Shown: positions 15,168 to 22,859 of the stretch, one piece after another
Position numbering within the stretch: the stretch's first letter is position 1
How the letters are laid out: the number at the start of each line of letters is the position of its first letter
Assembly: GCA_900549345.1 (NCBI GenBank)
Contig: UROC01000018.1
Coordinates: 1 to 27,393 of the forward strand
Source of the DNA: an uncultured Collinsella sp.
Lineage (GTDB): Bacteria > Actinomycetota > Coriobacteriia > Coriobacteriales > Coriobacteriaceae
Reading direction: 5' to 3'
DNA length: 27,393 nt
Notes under the pieces: model-generated
Told to the model about the DNA's origin: nothing
Seen by the model: the letters and a program-made list of their open reading frames with translations, nothing else
Databases searched by the model: none
Program-made: the position numbers and the translations under genes

Positions 15168-16436
15168 CTAGGAACGGTAATCGCCGTTAATGGAGATGTA
15201 CTCATGTGTGAGGTCGCAAGTCCACACGGTCGTTGCCGCGTCGCCTGCGCCCAGGTCTGCCGAGATCACAATCTCGGGCGCCTCAAAGCGACGCAGCGCC
15301 TCGTCCTCGTCAAAGGGAACGGTCAGGCCATCACGGCAGACGGGCATACCCATCATGTCGATGGACACATCTTCTTGGTTAAACTGCACGCCGCACTTGC
15401 CGAGCGCCATGGCAACGCGGCCCCAGTTGCAGTCGTGGCCGGCGATGCAGGTCTTGACGAGCGGCGAGTTGGCGACAGCACGAGCGGCGATATCGGCCTC
15501 CTCGTCGTTCACGGCGCCGGTGACGTTAACCGTCACGAGTTTGGATGCACCCTCGCCGTCTGCGGCGATGTTGCGCGCCAGGCTCTCGCACACCTCATGC
15601 ACGGCAAAGGCCAGCTCGTCGAAGGCGTCAGAGCCCTCGACAATAGGCTCGGCATCTGCGGCAGCGACGCCGGAGGCAAGCATGATGCAGGTGTCGTTAG
15701 TCGAGGTGTCGGAATCGACCGTTACCTTGTTGAAGGTCTGCTTGACGGTGGAGAGCAACAGGGCGTGGAGCGCCGCCGGCTCAACGGGGGCATCGGTAGT
15801 GATGACCGCGATCATGGTTGCCATGTTGGGCATGATCATGCCCGAGCCCTTGCACATACCGCCCACCGTATAGGCATTGCCTGCGTGCCCCGCGGCCTCG
15901 CTGCGGTAACACACGGCATACTCCTTGGAGTGCGTGTCGGTCGTCATGATAGCGCGGGCGGCATCGGCGCCACCGTGGGCGGAGAGCGCCTCGTAGGCGG
16001 CAGGAACGGCAGTCTCAAACGTGTCGATCGGCAGAATCTGACCAATTACGCCCGTGGAGGCGACCAGAATCTGCTGGGGCTCGCAGCCGATGACCTGCGA
16101 GGCGATGTTGCAGGTCTCGAGCGCGCAGGCAAGACCGGTCTCACCCGTGGCGGCGTTGGCGTTGCCGGAGTTGACCGAAACGCCGGCAATGACGCCGTAG
16201 CCCTTGTCGGCGCCGCCCAAGTTGGCACGGCTCACCTGCACGGGCGCCGCACAAAAGCGGTTAGTCGTAAACACGCCGGCACCGGGACAGGGTTTATCGG
16301 GGACGACGAGCGCGTAATCCAGGCGCTCGGGATTCTTGCGGAATCCGGCATGGATGCCCGCCGCCTTAAAGCCGGCTGCCGCCGTTACGCCGCCCTCTAC
16401 GGCACGAATCTTGATGTCGAACTGCTCAGCATTCAT
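15168..16436 (-). CDS. argJ: Bifunctional ornithine acetyltransferase / N-acetylglutamate synthase
   Basis: ArgJ moves the acetyl group from N-acetylornithine to glutamate, making the pathway cyclic, and may also use acetyl-CoA. The 422-residue precursor has the self-cleavage motif KGSGMIMPNMATM with scissile Ala206-Thr207; Thr207 becomes the N-terminal nucleophile of the beta chain. Further family motifs are VFTTNRFCAAPV, VNSGNANAATG and VTVDSDTSTNDT. The ribosome-binding site is AAGGAG about 9 bases before the ATG. No argA is in the window; ArgJ could make it dispensable. Confidence 0.95.
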   Translation of the reverse strand: MNAEQFDIKIRAVEGGVTAAAGFKAAGIHAGFRKNPERLDYALVVPDKPCPGAGVFTTNRFCAAPVQVSRANLGGADKGYGVIAGVSVNSGNANAATGETGLACALETCNIASQVIGCEPQQILVASTGVIGQILPIDTFETAVPAAYEALSAHGGADAARAIMTTDTHSKEYAVCYRSEAAGHAGNAYTVGGMCKGSGMIMPNMATMIAVITTDAPVEPAALHALLLSTVKQTFNKVTVDSDTSTNDTCIMLASGVAAADAEPIVEGSDAFDELAFAVHEVCESLARNIAADGEGASKLVTVNVTGAVNDEEADIAARAVANSPLVKTCIAGHDCNWGRVAMALGKCGVQFNQEDVSIDMMGMPVCRDGLTVPFDEDEALRRFEAPEIVISADLGAGDAATTVWTCDLTHEYISINGDYRS

Positions 16437-16570
16437 CGTCTTTACGACTCCTTATGTCAAACAAAAAATGGACATCGGTTGGTGCGCCATGCCAGCCACA
16501 ATCATGAGACCAGCTTAAGAGTGGCGCCCCACTCGATGCCCGACTACCAAATCGTTAACAATCGAATGTG

Positions 16571-17641
16571 CTACACCGGGCACGCCACTGTGGGCAAGCC
16601 TCGTCGCTCGTCAAAACCAAAGACGACGTTGGCGCACTGGACCGCCTGGCCTGCTGCACCCTTGCACAGATTGTCGATGGCGCCCGTAGCCACCAGAACG
16701 CCCGCGCGCTTGTTGAGCGCGAGGCCGATCTGGGCGGCGTTGGTACCGACGACCGAAGCCGTCTTGGGCTGCTGGCCGGCATCGAGTACGCGCACGAAGG
16801 TGCGACCGGCGTAGAACTGCTTGTAATGGTCGACAACGTCCTCAAGGGTCAAGGTATCGATAGCCTGCGGCGTAAGCGGCATCGTCACCGTAGAGAGCAG
16901 ACCGCGCTTGAGCGGTGCCAGATGCGGGGTAAAGACGACACGATCGGTTAGGCCCAAGATCTGCTCGATTTCGGGCGTGTGACGATGCTTGCCCACGCCA
17001 TAGGCCTCCAGGTTTTCGTCCGTGCTGCAAAAATGCGTACGGGCGTTGCAGGACTTACCGGCACCCGTTACACCGCTGATAGCGTCAACGATCACGGGGC
17101 CGCTCTGGGCAACCCAGCCAGCGCGCACGGCAGGCGCGGCGGCAAGGCTCGTTGCGGTGGGATAGCAACCGGCGCAGGCGACCAGTACGGGTTTGCCATC
17201 GGCATGGTCAGATGCGGCGGTCTCCAAATCCTGGCAGAACAGCTCGGGCAGACCAAAGGCGCGGCTCTTGAGTAGCTCGGGGCTCGTGTGCTCGGCGGCA
17301 TACCAGGCCTCAAAGGTGGCCGGATCGCTCAGGCGATAGTCGGCCGAAAGGTCAATGCAGGAAACTCCCGCGGCAAGCAGGGCGGGCACCTGTGCCATGG
17401 CAGCTGTGTGCGGCACGGCCAAAAAGACCGCGTCGCAGTTCTTGAGCTCGGGGGCATCATGCGTCGTGAAGACAAGATCGCTTACGCCGGTGAAGCTCGG
17501 GTACACCGCAGACAACGGCTGGCCGGCATCGGCGTTGGACGTAATGGCAGCAAGTTCAAACTCGGGATGACCGAGGACGAGGCGAATGAGCTCGGCACCG
17601 GCATATCCAGCCGCACCGACGATTCCAACCTTTAATGACAT
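16571..17641 (-). CDS. argC: N-acetyl-gamma-glutamyl-phosphate reductase
   Basis: ArgC reduces N-acetylglutamyl phosphate with NADPH. The 356-residue protein has the Rossmann start VGIVGAAGYAGAEL (5-18), the catalytic cysteine in ACAGCYPTA (Cys159) and a conserved HRHTPEIEQ region. It is the first gene of the arg operon, 134 bases before argJ. AAGGAG precedes the ATG. The upstream region holds a promoter overlapping two ArgR-type boxes, so arginine repression is expected. Confidence 0.96.
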   Translation of the reverse strand: MSLKVGIVGAAGYAGAELIRLVLGHPEFELAAITSNADAGQPLSAVYPSFTGVSDLVFTTHDAPELKNCDAVFLAVPHTAAMAQVPALLAAGVSCIDLSADYRLSDPATFEAWYAAEHTSPELLKSRAFGLPELFCQDLETAASDHADGKPVLVACAGCYPTATSLAAAPAVRAGWVAQSGPVIVDAISGVTGAGKSCNARTHFCSTDENLEAYGVGKHRHTPEIEQILGLTDRVVFTPHLAPLKRGLLSTVTMPLTPQAIDTLTLEDVVDHYKQFYAGRTFVRVLDAGQQPKTASVVGTNAAQIGLALNKRAGVLVATGAIDNLCKGAAGQAVQCANVVFGFDERRGLPTVACPV

Positions 17642-17712
17642 ATCAGACTCCTTGTCTGCAGTTATGCACCAATACGCATCATGCAGCCGTCGTTATGAAG
17701 TGAGTTGAAACT

Positions 17713-17741
17713 TTAGCACCAAAAGATGCATATATACGCAA
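17713..17741 (-). promoter_or_regulatory. Candidate promoter of the arg operon
   Basis: On the minus strand TTGCGT and TGCTAA are separated by 17 bases, 72 bases upstream of the argC start. The -35 and most of the spacer lie within ARG box 1, the arrangement expected for repression. Confidence 0.5.
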
Positions 17742-17763
17742 ATCTTTTGCATATTCATGCATT
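17725..17763 (-). promoter_or_regulatory. Tandem ARG boxes (ArgR operator)
   Basis: Two 18-base sites, 17725-17742 and 17746-17763, each match the E. coli-type consensus TNTGNATWWWWATNCANA at 16 of 18 positions and are separated by exactly 3 bases, the spacing typical for an ArgR hexamer. A weaker third site may lie at 17663-17680. No argR gene is in the window. Confidence 0.75.
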
Positions 17764-17796
17764 GAAACAGTCCCGACACATTCACTCAAAGGGATT

Positions 17797-17861
17797 GACA
17801 AATAAATACGGGCCCCATATTGCCCAGTGCGCCTTGCGGTGACGTTGCAATGTGGGGCCCG
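17797..17861 (-). terminator. Terminator of the ribU operon
   Basis: Arms of 15 bases (17809-17823 and 17847-17861) pair throughout with one G-U, the outer 9 pairs being very GC-rich. On the minus strand the T-rich TATTTATTTG follows. It lies between the flavin operon and the arg promoter. Confidence 0.8.
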
Positions 17862-17906
17862 CTACATGCGAGAATTTGAATTGTCTAAGCTTGCTGAGAA
17901 ACTCGT

Positions 17907-18317
17907 TTAGAGCTCGACCGGCACCCATTCGTCATGGTTGCAGATAAAGGCCTCGGGTTCCTCCACGCTAAAGAAGATGAGCGTTGGATCGTCTGCGCCC
18001 TCGTAGTGCTCGCCTAGGCGCTCCAGGTGCTTCCAGCCTGCCTCGCGCATATCGGGAGCGGCCTGGTCATCCAGACCCGCATGCCCGCGCAAGATGAGCC
18101 AGCCATGGCCCGGCCACCAACTCGTGGCCTCGAAGCGTTGATTTTGCAGCAGCTCTTGCCACACGTCTTTGGTGCGCGCCGTTACAAACCACAGCTTGCC
18201 GTCCTGGATCTGCGCAAACGAAAACGGACGCACATGCGGCTGCCCGTCAACGCTCGTCGCCAAATACCATGCCGGCACCGACGTCAGATACTCCAACACT
18301 GTATTCAATCCGTCCAT
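17907..18317 (-). CDS. Pyridoxamine 5'-phosphate oxidase-like FMN-binding split-barrel protein (copy 1)
   Basis: This small 136-residue cytoplasmic protein has the PNPOx-like split-barrel pattern: PAWYLATSVDGQPHVRPFS near the N-terminus (15-33), GKLWFVTARTKDV (40-52), a central tryptophan-rich strand and GWLILRG. The family binds FMN or F420 and includes oxidases and reductases; no substrate can be named. It is about half identical by eye to the next gene upstream and lies 51 bases after it, with AGGAGG before the ATG. No terminator separates it from the ribU-ecf operon, so FMN-riboswitch control of the whole unit is likely. Confidence 0.8.
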   Translation of the reverse strand: MDGLNTVLEYLTSVPAWYLATSVDGQPHVRPFSFAQIQDGKLWFVTARTKDVWQELLQNQRFEATSWWPGHGWLILRGHAGLDDQAAPDMREAGWKHLERLGEHYEGADDPTLIFFSVEEPEAFICNHDEWVPVEL

Positions 18318-18368
18318 GTGTCCTCCTGACGCTCGCCATTTTGAGATGGGTAGTTAATTTGAGACGCG

Positions 18369-18815
18369 CTAGAGCTCCAGGCGCTCCTCGCTGCCGTCGA
18401 TATCGCAGAAGCGGGCGGCGATGTTGCGCACCGAGAAAAACGCAAGGCGACCGTCATTGGCGCTCTCGTGGTCTTCGCCGATGCCCACCATGTGCTTAAA
18501 GCCGGCTTGGCGCACCCGGTCGCTCACGACCGCATCGTCCTCGAGCGCGGCCTCGCCGGTCAGTACAATCCAGCACTCCCCCGGTTTCCAACCCGAAACC
18601 TCAAACTTGGGGTTCGCGTTGAGCTCGGCCCACACATCCTTGTCGCGCGATGTGCAAAACCACAGCTTACCGTCATCGACCATGGCAAATGAAAACGGCC
18701 TCACGCGAGGCTGATACCCGTCCGTCACGTCGATTGTGGCGAGATACCACGCCGGAATACGCCTAAGATACGAACAGGCGCGCTCGAGCTGCGCCGTGCG
18801 GTCGTTGTCGGTCAT
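18369..18815 (-). CDS. Pyridoxamine 5'-phosphate oxidase-like FMN-binding split-barrel protein (copy 2)
   Basis: A 148-residue paralogue of the downstream gene: PAWYLATIDVTDGYQPRVRPFS (21-42), GKLWFCTSRDKDVW (49-62), a GECWIVLTGEA strand and a similar C-terminal FFSVRN. Between ecfT and this start there are only 30 bases, with AAGGGG as ribosome-binding site, so it is probably cotranscribed with the riboflavin transporter. The tandem copies look like a local duplication that has diverged. Redox or flavin-carrier roles are possible; the activity is unknown. Confidence 0.8.
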   Translation of the reverse strand: MTDNDRTAQLERACSYLRRIPAWYLATIDVTDGYQPRVRPFSFAMVDDGKLWFCTSRDKDVWAELNANPKFEVSGWKPGECWIVLTGEAALEDDAVVSDRVRQAGFKHMVGIGEDHESANDGRLAFFSVRNIAARFCDIDGSEERLEL

Positions 18816-18845
18816 AGGGACCCCTTTCCTGCGCTCGAATCGCGC

Positions 18846-19646
18846 CTAAACAAGTTGAAGATTGATGACGATGACGCAGATGAGCAGCAACGCCGTCACC
18901 ACCGCCGCCAACGCATCGCCACGGCCAAATGCAAGCGCATGCAGACGCGTGCGGCCCTGCTCGCCATGATAGCAACGGGCATCCATGGCGGCAGACAACG
19001 TCTCGGCATGACGGAACACACCCGTGAACAGCGGAATCGCCACACTGCCAAGCATACGAACGCCGCCGAGCGGGCCTCCCGTCACGCGCGCACCGCGGCT
19101 CGCCTGCGCATCGGCCGTCTGCTTCATCTCGGTGGCAAACTGCGGCATAAAGCGCAGCGCGATACCCATAATCATACCGAGCTCGTGCGCAGGAAGTCCC
19201 ACACGCGCAAACGGCGCGAGCAGGCGCTCAAAGCCCGCGGTGAGGTCGAGCGTCGGTGTGGTGAGCGTAATGGCGCTCATGCCGGCCATCATCAAGGTCA
19301 GGCGGCACGCCATAAAGGCGGCGGAATGCAGCGAGCCCTCGCTTATCTGCAAAAAGCCGAGCTGCCACAGAATGCGCCCGCTCTGGTCGGAAAACAGGTT
19401 GAGCACTGCGACCACCGCGACGATTGCCAGCAGCGGCGCCATCGATGACAGGACGCGACGAACCGGCACCCGGGACACGGTATAGATCAGGACAACGAAG
19501 ATTGCGACCGGGATCGGTCCGCGGAAGCTGCCGACCGTGAGCGTCGTGATCAGGAACACAAAGCCCAAGAGCAACTTAGTTCGCGGGTCCAGGCGGTGAA
19601 TTGCACTATCGCCGGGATAGTAGCTGCCAAACGAAAACGCCTCCAT
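18846..19646 (-). CDS. ecfT: ECF transporter transmembrane subunit EcfT
   Basis: EcfT links the substrate-binding S component to the paired ATPases of energy-coupling factor importers. The 266-residue membrane protein has LDPRTKLLLGF (20-30), several hydrophobic helices, and the two coupling motifs ADAQASRGA (about 183-191) and AMDARCYHGEQGRTR (about 226-240), the group II form. The ATG overlaps the stop of the ATPase gene (TAATG), which implies translational coupling. It is the third gene of the FMN-riboswitch operon. Confidence 0.93.
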   Translation of the reverse strand: MEAFSFGSYYPGDSAIHRLDPRTKLLLGFVFLITTLTVGSFRGPIPVAIFVVLIYTVSRVPVRRVLSSMAPLLAIVAVVAVLNLFSDQSGRILWQLGFLQISEGSLHSAAFMACRLTLMMAGMSAITLTTPTLDLTAGFERLLAPFARVGLPAHELGMIMGIALRFMPQFATEMKQTADAQASRGARVTGGPLGGVRMLGSVAIPLFTGVFRHAETLSAAMDARCYHGEQGRTRLHALAFGRGDALAAVVTALLLICVIVINLQLV

Positions 19647-21550
19647 TAGCAGCCCTCCTCTCGCGCGATCGCTTCGGATTTGGCCTTGTCCGAGACGTTA
19701 GAAGAACCGTCTGAGCGACCGATCAGCAAATCTGCCAACTCGTCGGCCAACGGCTCAACCGTATAGAGCCCGCCGCGACGCAGCGGCACGCCCGCTTCCG
19801 CGAGCGCCAACGCCATGCGTTGAGCAGCGGGAACACCCAAGCCGATTGATTTAAGCTCATCCGCATGCGCAAACACCTGCGCGGGGGTTCCCTCGGCAAA
19901 CACCGCGCCCTCGTTCATCACGACGATACGGTCGCAGCAATTGGCCAGGTCATCCATGCTGTGCGAAACCATGACAACGGTCAGGCCCTCGCGATGGAGT
20001 CGACCGATGAGCCCTAGGAAATCCCTGCGCGCCGCCGGATCGAGCCCCGCCATGGGCTCATCGAGCACCAGGACTTCGGGCTCCATGGCGAGCACGCCGG
20101 CGAATGCCACACGCCGTTGCTGACCGCCCGAAAGCTCAAAGGGACTCTTGTCGCCGACCGTGGAAAGATCGAGGCCCACGCGCAAGAGTGATGACTCGAC
20201 ACGACGGTCGACTTCATCTTGCGGCAAGCCAAGGTTGTGCGGACCAAACGCCACGTCCTGCGCCACGGTTTCGGCAAACAGCTGACGCTCAGGATATTGA
20301 AACACCACGCCGACCTTGGCCTTAACCGCGGCGGCGTCTTTCTTGTTTGACAGATCGAGCCCCAGCGCGCGAACGGATCCCTCCTGGGGGCGAATCAGAC
20401 CGTTGAGATGCTGGACCAGCGTCGACTTACCCGAGCCGGTATGACCTGCTAGCCCCAGGAACTCGCCGCGACGCACCGTCAGCGATACATCGCGCAGCGC
20501 CCACGGGCTGCTGGGGTCGTTTCCCCAGAGAGCCTGTTTATTCGATTTGCCCGCAGTGGCCGAGCGCTTGCGCCATCGACGGCGCTCGCGGGCACTCAGC
20601 GAGTAACTATGCGAGAGGTGCGAAATCTCGATGACGGGCTCCGACACGGCTGTCCCGTCGGTTGCAGAGGAGGCGTTGTCGAGCACACGAGAATCGGGTG
20701 CAGAAGGCCGCTCTGCGGCGTCTTCCCCACTCCGGTCGGCATAAGCCTGTGCAATCTCGGCGACCATATCCGCCTCGCGCACCTGCGCGCAAACGGGTAC
20801 GCCCTTCGCACGAAGTGTCCTACCCAGGCAGCACGACGCCGGCATATCTAGGTTGAGCTGCGCAAGTTCGTCCGCCCGCGTCAAGATTTCCTCGGGCGTA
20901 CCGAGCATGGCAACGCGACCCGCTTGGAAGACAGCAACGCGATCGGCCTCGGCGGCCTCTTCCATAAAGTGCGTAATCATCACGATGGTCATGCCGCGTT
21001 CGTGCAGCGCGTGGCAGGCCTTCATAAGGCCCTTGCGCCCGCGCGGATCGAGCATCGAGGACGCCTCGTCCAAAATAAGCACGCGCGGCTCCATGGCGAG
21101 CACGCCGGCGAGCGCCACGCGCTGCTTTTGGCCACCCGAAAGTGCATGGGTCTCGTGGCGCTCAAATCCTACCAGGCCCACGCCCTTCAGCGCCTCGCGT
21201 ACGCGCTGCGCAATTTGCGCCGATGGCACGCTAAGGTTTTCGGGACCAAACGCAACGTCATCTTCGACAAGCGTTGCCACCAGCTGATCATCGGGATTCT
21301 GGAATACCATGCCTGCGGTCGAACGAATGTCATAGACCAGCTCGGGGTCGGACGCATCCATGCCGTTGATGCGTACCGTGCCCGCATCGGGCTGCAACAG
21401 CGCATTCAGATGCTTGGCAAACGTCGACTTGCCCGACCCATTGCCACCGAGGATGCAGAAAAACTCGCCATCCTCAATGTTCAGATCGACGCCGTCGAGT
21501 GCCGGTGTGGCACCGTCATAGCTAAAGGAAACGCCCCGACACTCAATCAT
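19646..21550 (-). CDS. Fused ECF transporter ATPase (EcfA-EcfA' in one chain)
   Basis: Two complete ABC ATPase domains are joined in a 634-residue protein. Domain 1 has Walker A GGNGSGKST (35-43), signature LSGGQ (137-141), and Walker B with DEASSMLDP, the EcfA1-like form. Domain 2 has Walker A GHTGSGKST (369-377), signature LSGGQ (473-477) and LVLDEPMAGLDP, EcfA2-like. A low-complexity Ser/Ala-rich and basic linker lies at about 270-345. In most ECF systems these are two genes. The start overlaps the ribU stop (ATGA) and the stop overlaps the ecfT start, so the three subunits are tightly coupled. Confidence 0.94.
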   Translation of the reverse strand: MIECRGVSFSYDGATPALDGVDLNIEDGEFFCILGGNGSGKSTFAKHLNALLQPDAGTVRINGMDASDPELVYDIRSTAGMVFQNPDDQLVATLVEDDVAFGPENLSVPSAQIAQRVREALKGVGLVGFERHETHALSGGQKQRVALAGVLAMEPRVLILDEASSMLDPRGRKGLMKACHALHERGMTIVMITHFMEEAAEADRVAVFQAGRVAMLGTPEEILTRADELAQLNLDMPASCCLGRTLRAKGVPVCAQVREADMVAEIAQAYADRSGEDAAERPSAPDSRVLDNASSATDGTAVSEPVIEISHLSHSYSLSARERRRWRKRSATAGKSNKQALWGNDPSSPWALRDVSLTVRRGEFLGLAGHTGSGKSTLVQHLNGLIRPQEGSVRALGLDLSNKKDAAAVKAKVGVVFQYPERQLFAETVAQDVAFGPHNLGLPQDEVDRRVESSLLRVGLDLSTVGDKSPFELSGGQQRRVAFAGVLAMEPEVLVLDEPMAGLDPAARRDFLGLIGRLHREGLTVVMVSHSMDDLANCCDRIVVMNEGAVFAEGTPAQVFAHADELKSIGLGVPAAQRMALALAEAGVPLRRGGLYTVEPLADELADLLIGRSDGSSNVSDKAKSEAIAREEGC

Positions 21551-22137
21551 GCGCGGCCTTTGACCTGGTCCTTCTTGGGCGTGATGAGATTAGAGACCGC
21601 CTTGTACACCGCAAGTGTCAGCACCGAGTTGAGCACGGTCTTGATGAGGTTGAACGGCAGCACGGCAGGAATCATGAGCGGGGCGATCACATCGACCGAG
21701 CCATACCAGAACCAAACGCCGATGGTCAGATTCGCAACCATGGACAGCGCCGTAGCGGCAATAACGCCCAGCACCAGGCCAATCACGGCACCCTTATAGG
21801 TATGCATCTTTTGGTAGACGATAGCCGCAGGCAGAATATAGCCCAGCGTGGCAACCAAGTTCATAAGCGCACCGACCCAATCGCCCGTGGTAAGCGCATG
21901 GATAACGATCGCCATGGCGGCAACGGCAGTACCGGCACCAGGACCGTACGCAAACCCGCACACCATCGCCGGCACCAGCGACGGGTCATACGTCAAAAAC
22001 GGCGCCGAAGGAAGGATGGGCAGCTGCACATACATAAAGAGCGCGCCCAGGGCACACATGAGCGCCATGGTAACGAGCTGTTTGGTGCTCCACCTATTCG
22101 TGTTCTCAAAATGGATATGCTGCGACTGTTCAGACAT
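21547..22137 (-). CDS. ribU: ECF transporter S component, riboflavin-specific (RibU)
   Basis: The 196-residue membrane protein has about six hydrophobic segments and the RibU-type stretch YDPSLVPAMVCGFAYGPGAG in the first third. An S component binds the vitamin and docks on EcfT-EcfA. Specificity for riboflavin or FMN is inferred from the FMN riboswitch directly upstream. The ATG at 22137 is chosen because AGGTGA precedes it. The in-frame ATG at 22158 lies inside the conserved riboswitch 3' strand and is unlikely to be used. It overlaps the ATPase gene by ATGA. Confidence 0.9.
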   Translation of the reverse strand: MSEQSQHIHFENTNRWSTKQLVTMALMCALGALFMYVQLPILPSAPFLTYDPSLVPAMVCGFAYGPGAGTAVAAMAIVIHALTTGDWVGALMNLVATLGYILPAAIVYQKMHTYKGAVIGLVLGVIAATALSMVANLTIGVWFWYGSVDVIAPLMIPAVLPFNLIKTVLNSVLTLAVYKAVSNLITPKKDQVKGRA

Positions 22138-22155
22138 AAGATCACCTGCCTCTTT

Positions 22156-22328
22156 CATCCGGACTCTAACCGTTGGTACTGGGATCTCACCAGTTCAGCC
22201 GGCATGCGAACCAACGCACACACGGGTCGCGGACTCATCGGCTCGGTCGCAGGCACTTTACCTGCGCCACGGCGCCCCTTTGACACCGCCCGATTTACCG
22301 CCAGTGGGGAATTCCACCCCGCCCTGAA
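22156..22328 (-). promoter_or_regulatory. FMN riboswitch (RFN element)
   Basis: The minus strand shows the conserved RFN blocks in order: AGGGCGGGGTGGAATTCCCC, ACTGGCGGTAAAT, GAGTCCGCGACCC, GGTTCGCATGCCGGCTGAAC, CTGGTGAGATCCCAG, ACGGTTAGAGTCCGGATG. The closing P1 pairs TTTCA with TGAAA. The aptamer ends about 20 bases before the ribU start, leaving no room for a terminator. Occlusion of the AGGTGA ribosome-binding site is therefore the likely mode, with FMN lowering ribU translation. Confidence 0.96.
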
Positions 22329-22340
22329 ACAGCAAGGAAA

Positions 22341-22368
22341 AGTGTAGCACGAGGGAAGACAGGTGCAA
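22341..22368 (-). promoter_or_regulatory. Promoter of the ribU operon
   Basis: On the minus strand TTGCAC and TACACT are separated by 16 bases, placing the start site just before the first riboswitch strand. Confidence 0.5.
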
Positions 22369-22533
22369 GTATGCCGAGGATAATTTATGACGGGGATCAG
22401 TTACCGCAACAACCACGTTCCCCACCCATCCCAAAGTAACGCGCCTTTCGCGCAAAGCGCGAAACAGCGACCGGGACACGCACCCCTATCAACCACGTCC
22501 TCCACCCACGCCGACCTCAAGGCCGTAAACGCA
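22369..22533. repeat. Intergenic stretch with a 23-bp imperfect direct repeat and a hairpin
   Basis: No gene is seen. CAACCACG-type repeats at 22410-22432 and 22490-22512 match at 19 of 23 positions, 80 bases apart. Between them is a perfect 8-bp hairpin (TTTCGCGC/GCGCGAAA, 22446-22464). No T-run follows on either strand. Function unknown. Confidence 0.4.
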
Positions 22534-22571
22534 GGGGATCCGGGGGCGTGACGGGGGTTTCTCTCCGGAAC
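22534..22571 (+). repeat. Left arm of a 38-bp inverted repeat flanking the IS110 remnant
   Basis: It matches the reverse complement of 25026-25063 at 37 of 38 positions; the arm begins GGGGATCCGGGGGCGTGACG. The pair brackets the whole accessory island. Confidence 0.8.
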
Positions 22572-22859
22572 ATTCCGCACTGATATTTTCTGTATTGAAG
22601 ACGTCGATGATGCACCCGTATACCATTGACGTCGACACCATCAGATGCGGACCGCGCGGTGACCCCACATTCCGCTGGCGCCCACAGGGCTGCCCTCGTT
22701 TCCTGACATGTCCCGCGCGGGCCGCGGCGAGCCGAGACCGCCGCATGACCTAATAGGAGCATGGAGCGATACCGCGGACCCGAACAACCGCATTCTATCG
22801 CGCCCCGTCAGTGTGCCGTCTGCCCGGTCCAGGCGAGCACGGAAAGAACGGAGCGAGAC
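22572..22859 (+). other. Non-coding 5' region of the IS110-type element
   Basis: These 288 bases between the inverted repeat and the transposase start contain no open frame I would accept. IS110-group elements encode a bridge RNA in this position, so it is a candidate bridge-RNA region by location only; I did not recognise the conserved loops. Confidence 0.3.

Noticed and set aside
14040..16814. Plus-strand open frame of 924 codons over argB, argJ and argC
   Set aside because: It spans three well-recognised minus-strand genes and their gaps; composition is low-complexity Gly/Val/Arg/His, typical of antisense shadows.
22489..22762. Two overlapping minus-strand frames of 81-85 codons left of the IS110 gene
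   Set aside because: They cross the 38-bp repeat arm, have no ribosome-binding site and no recognisable domain.
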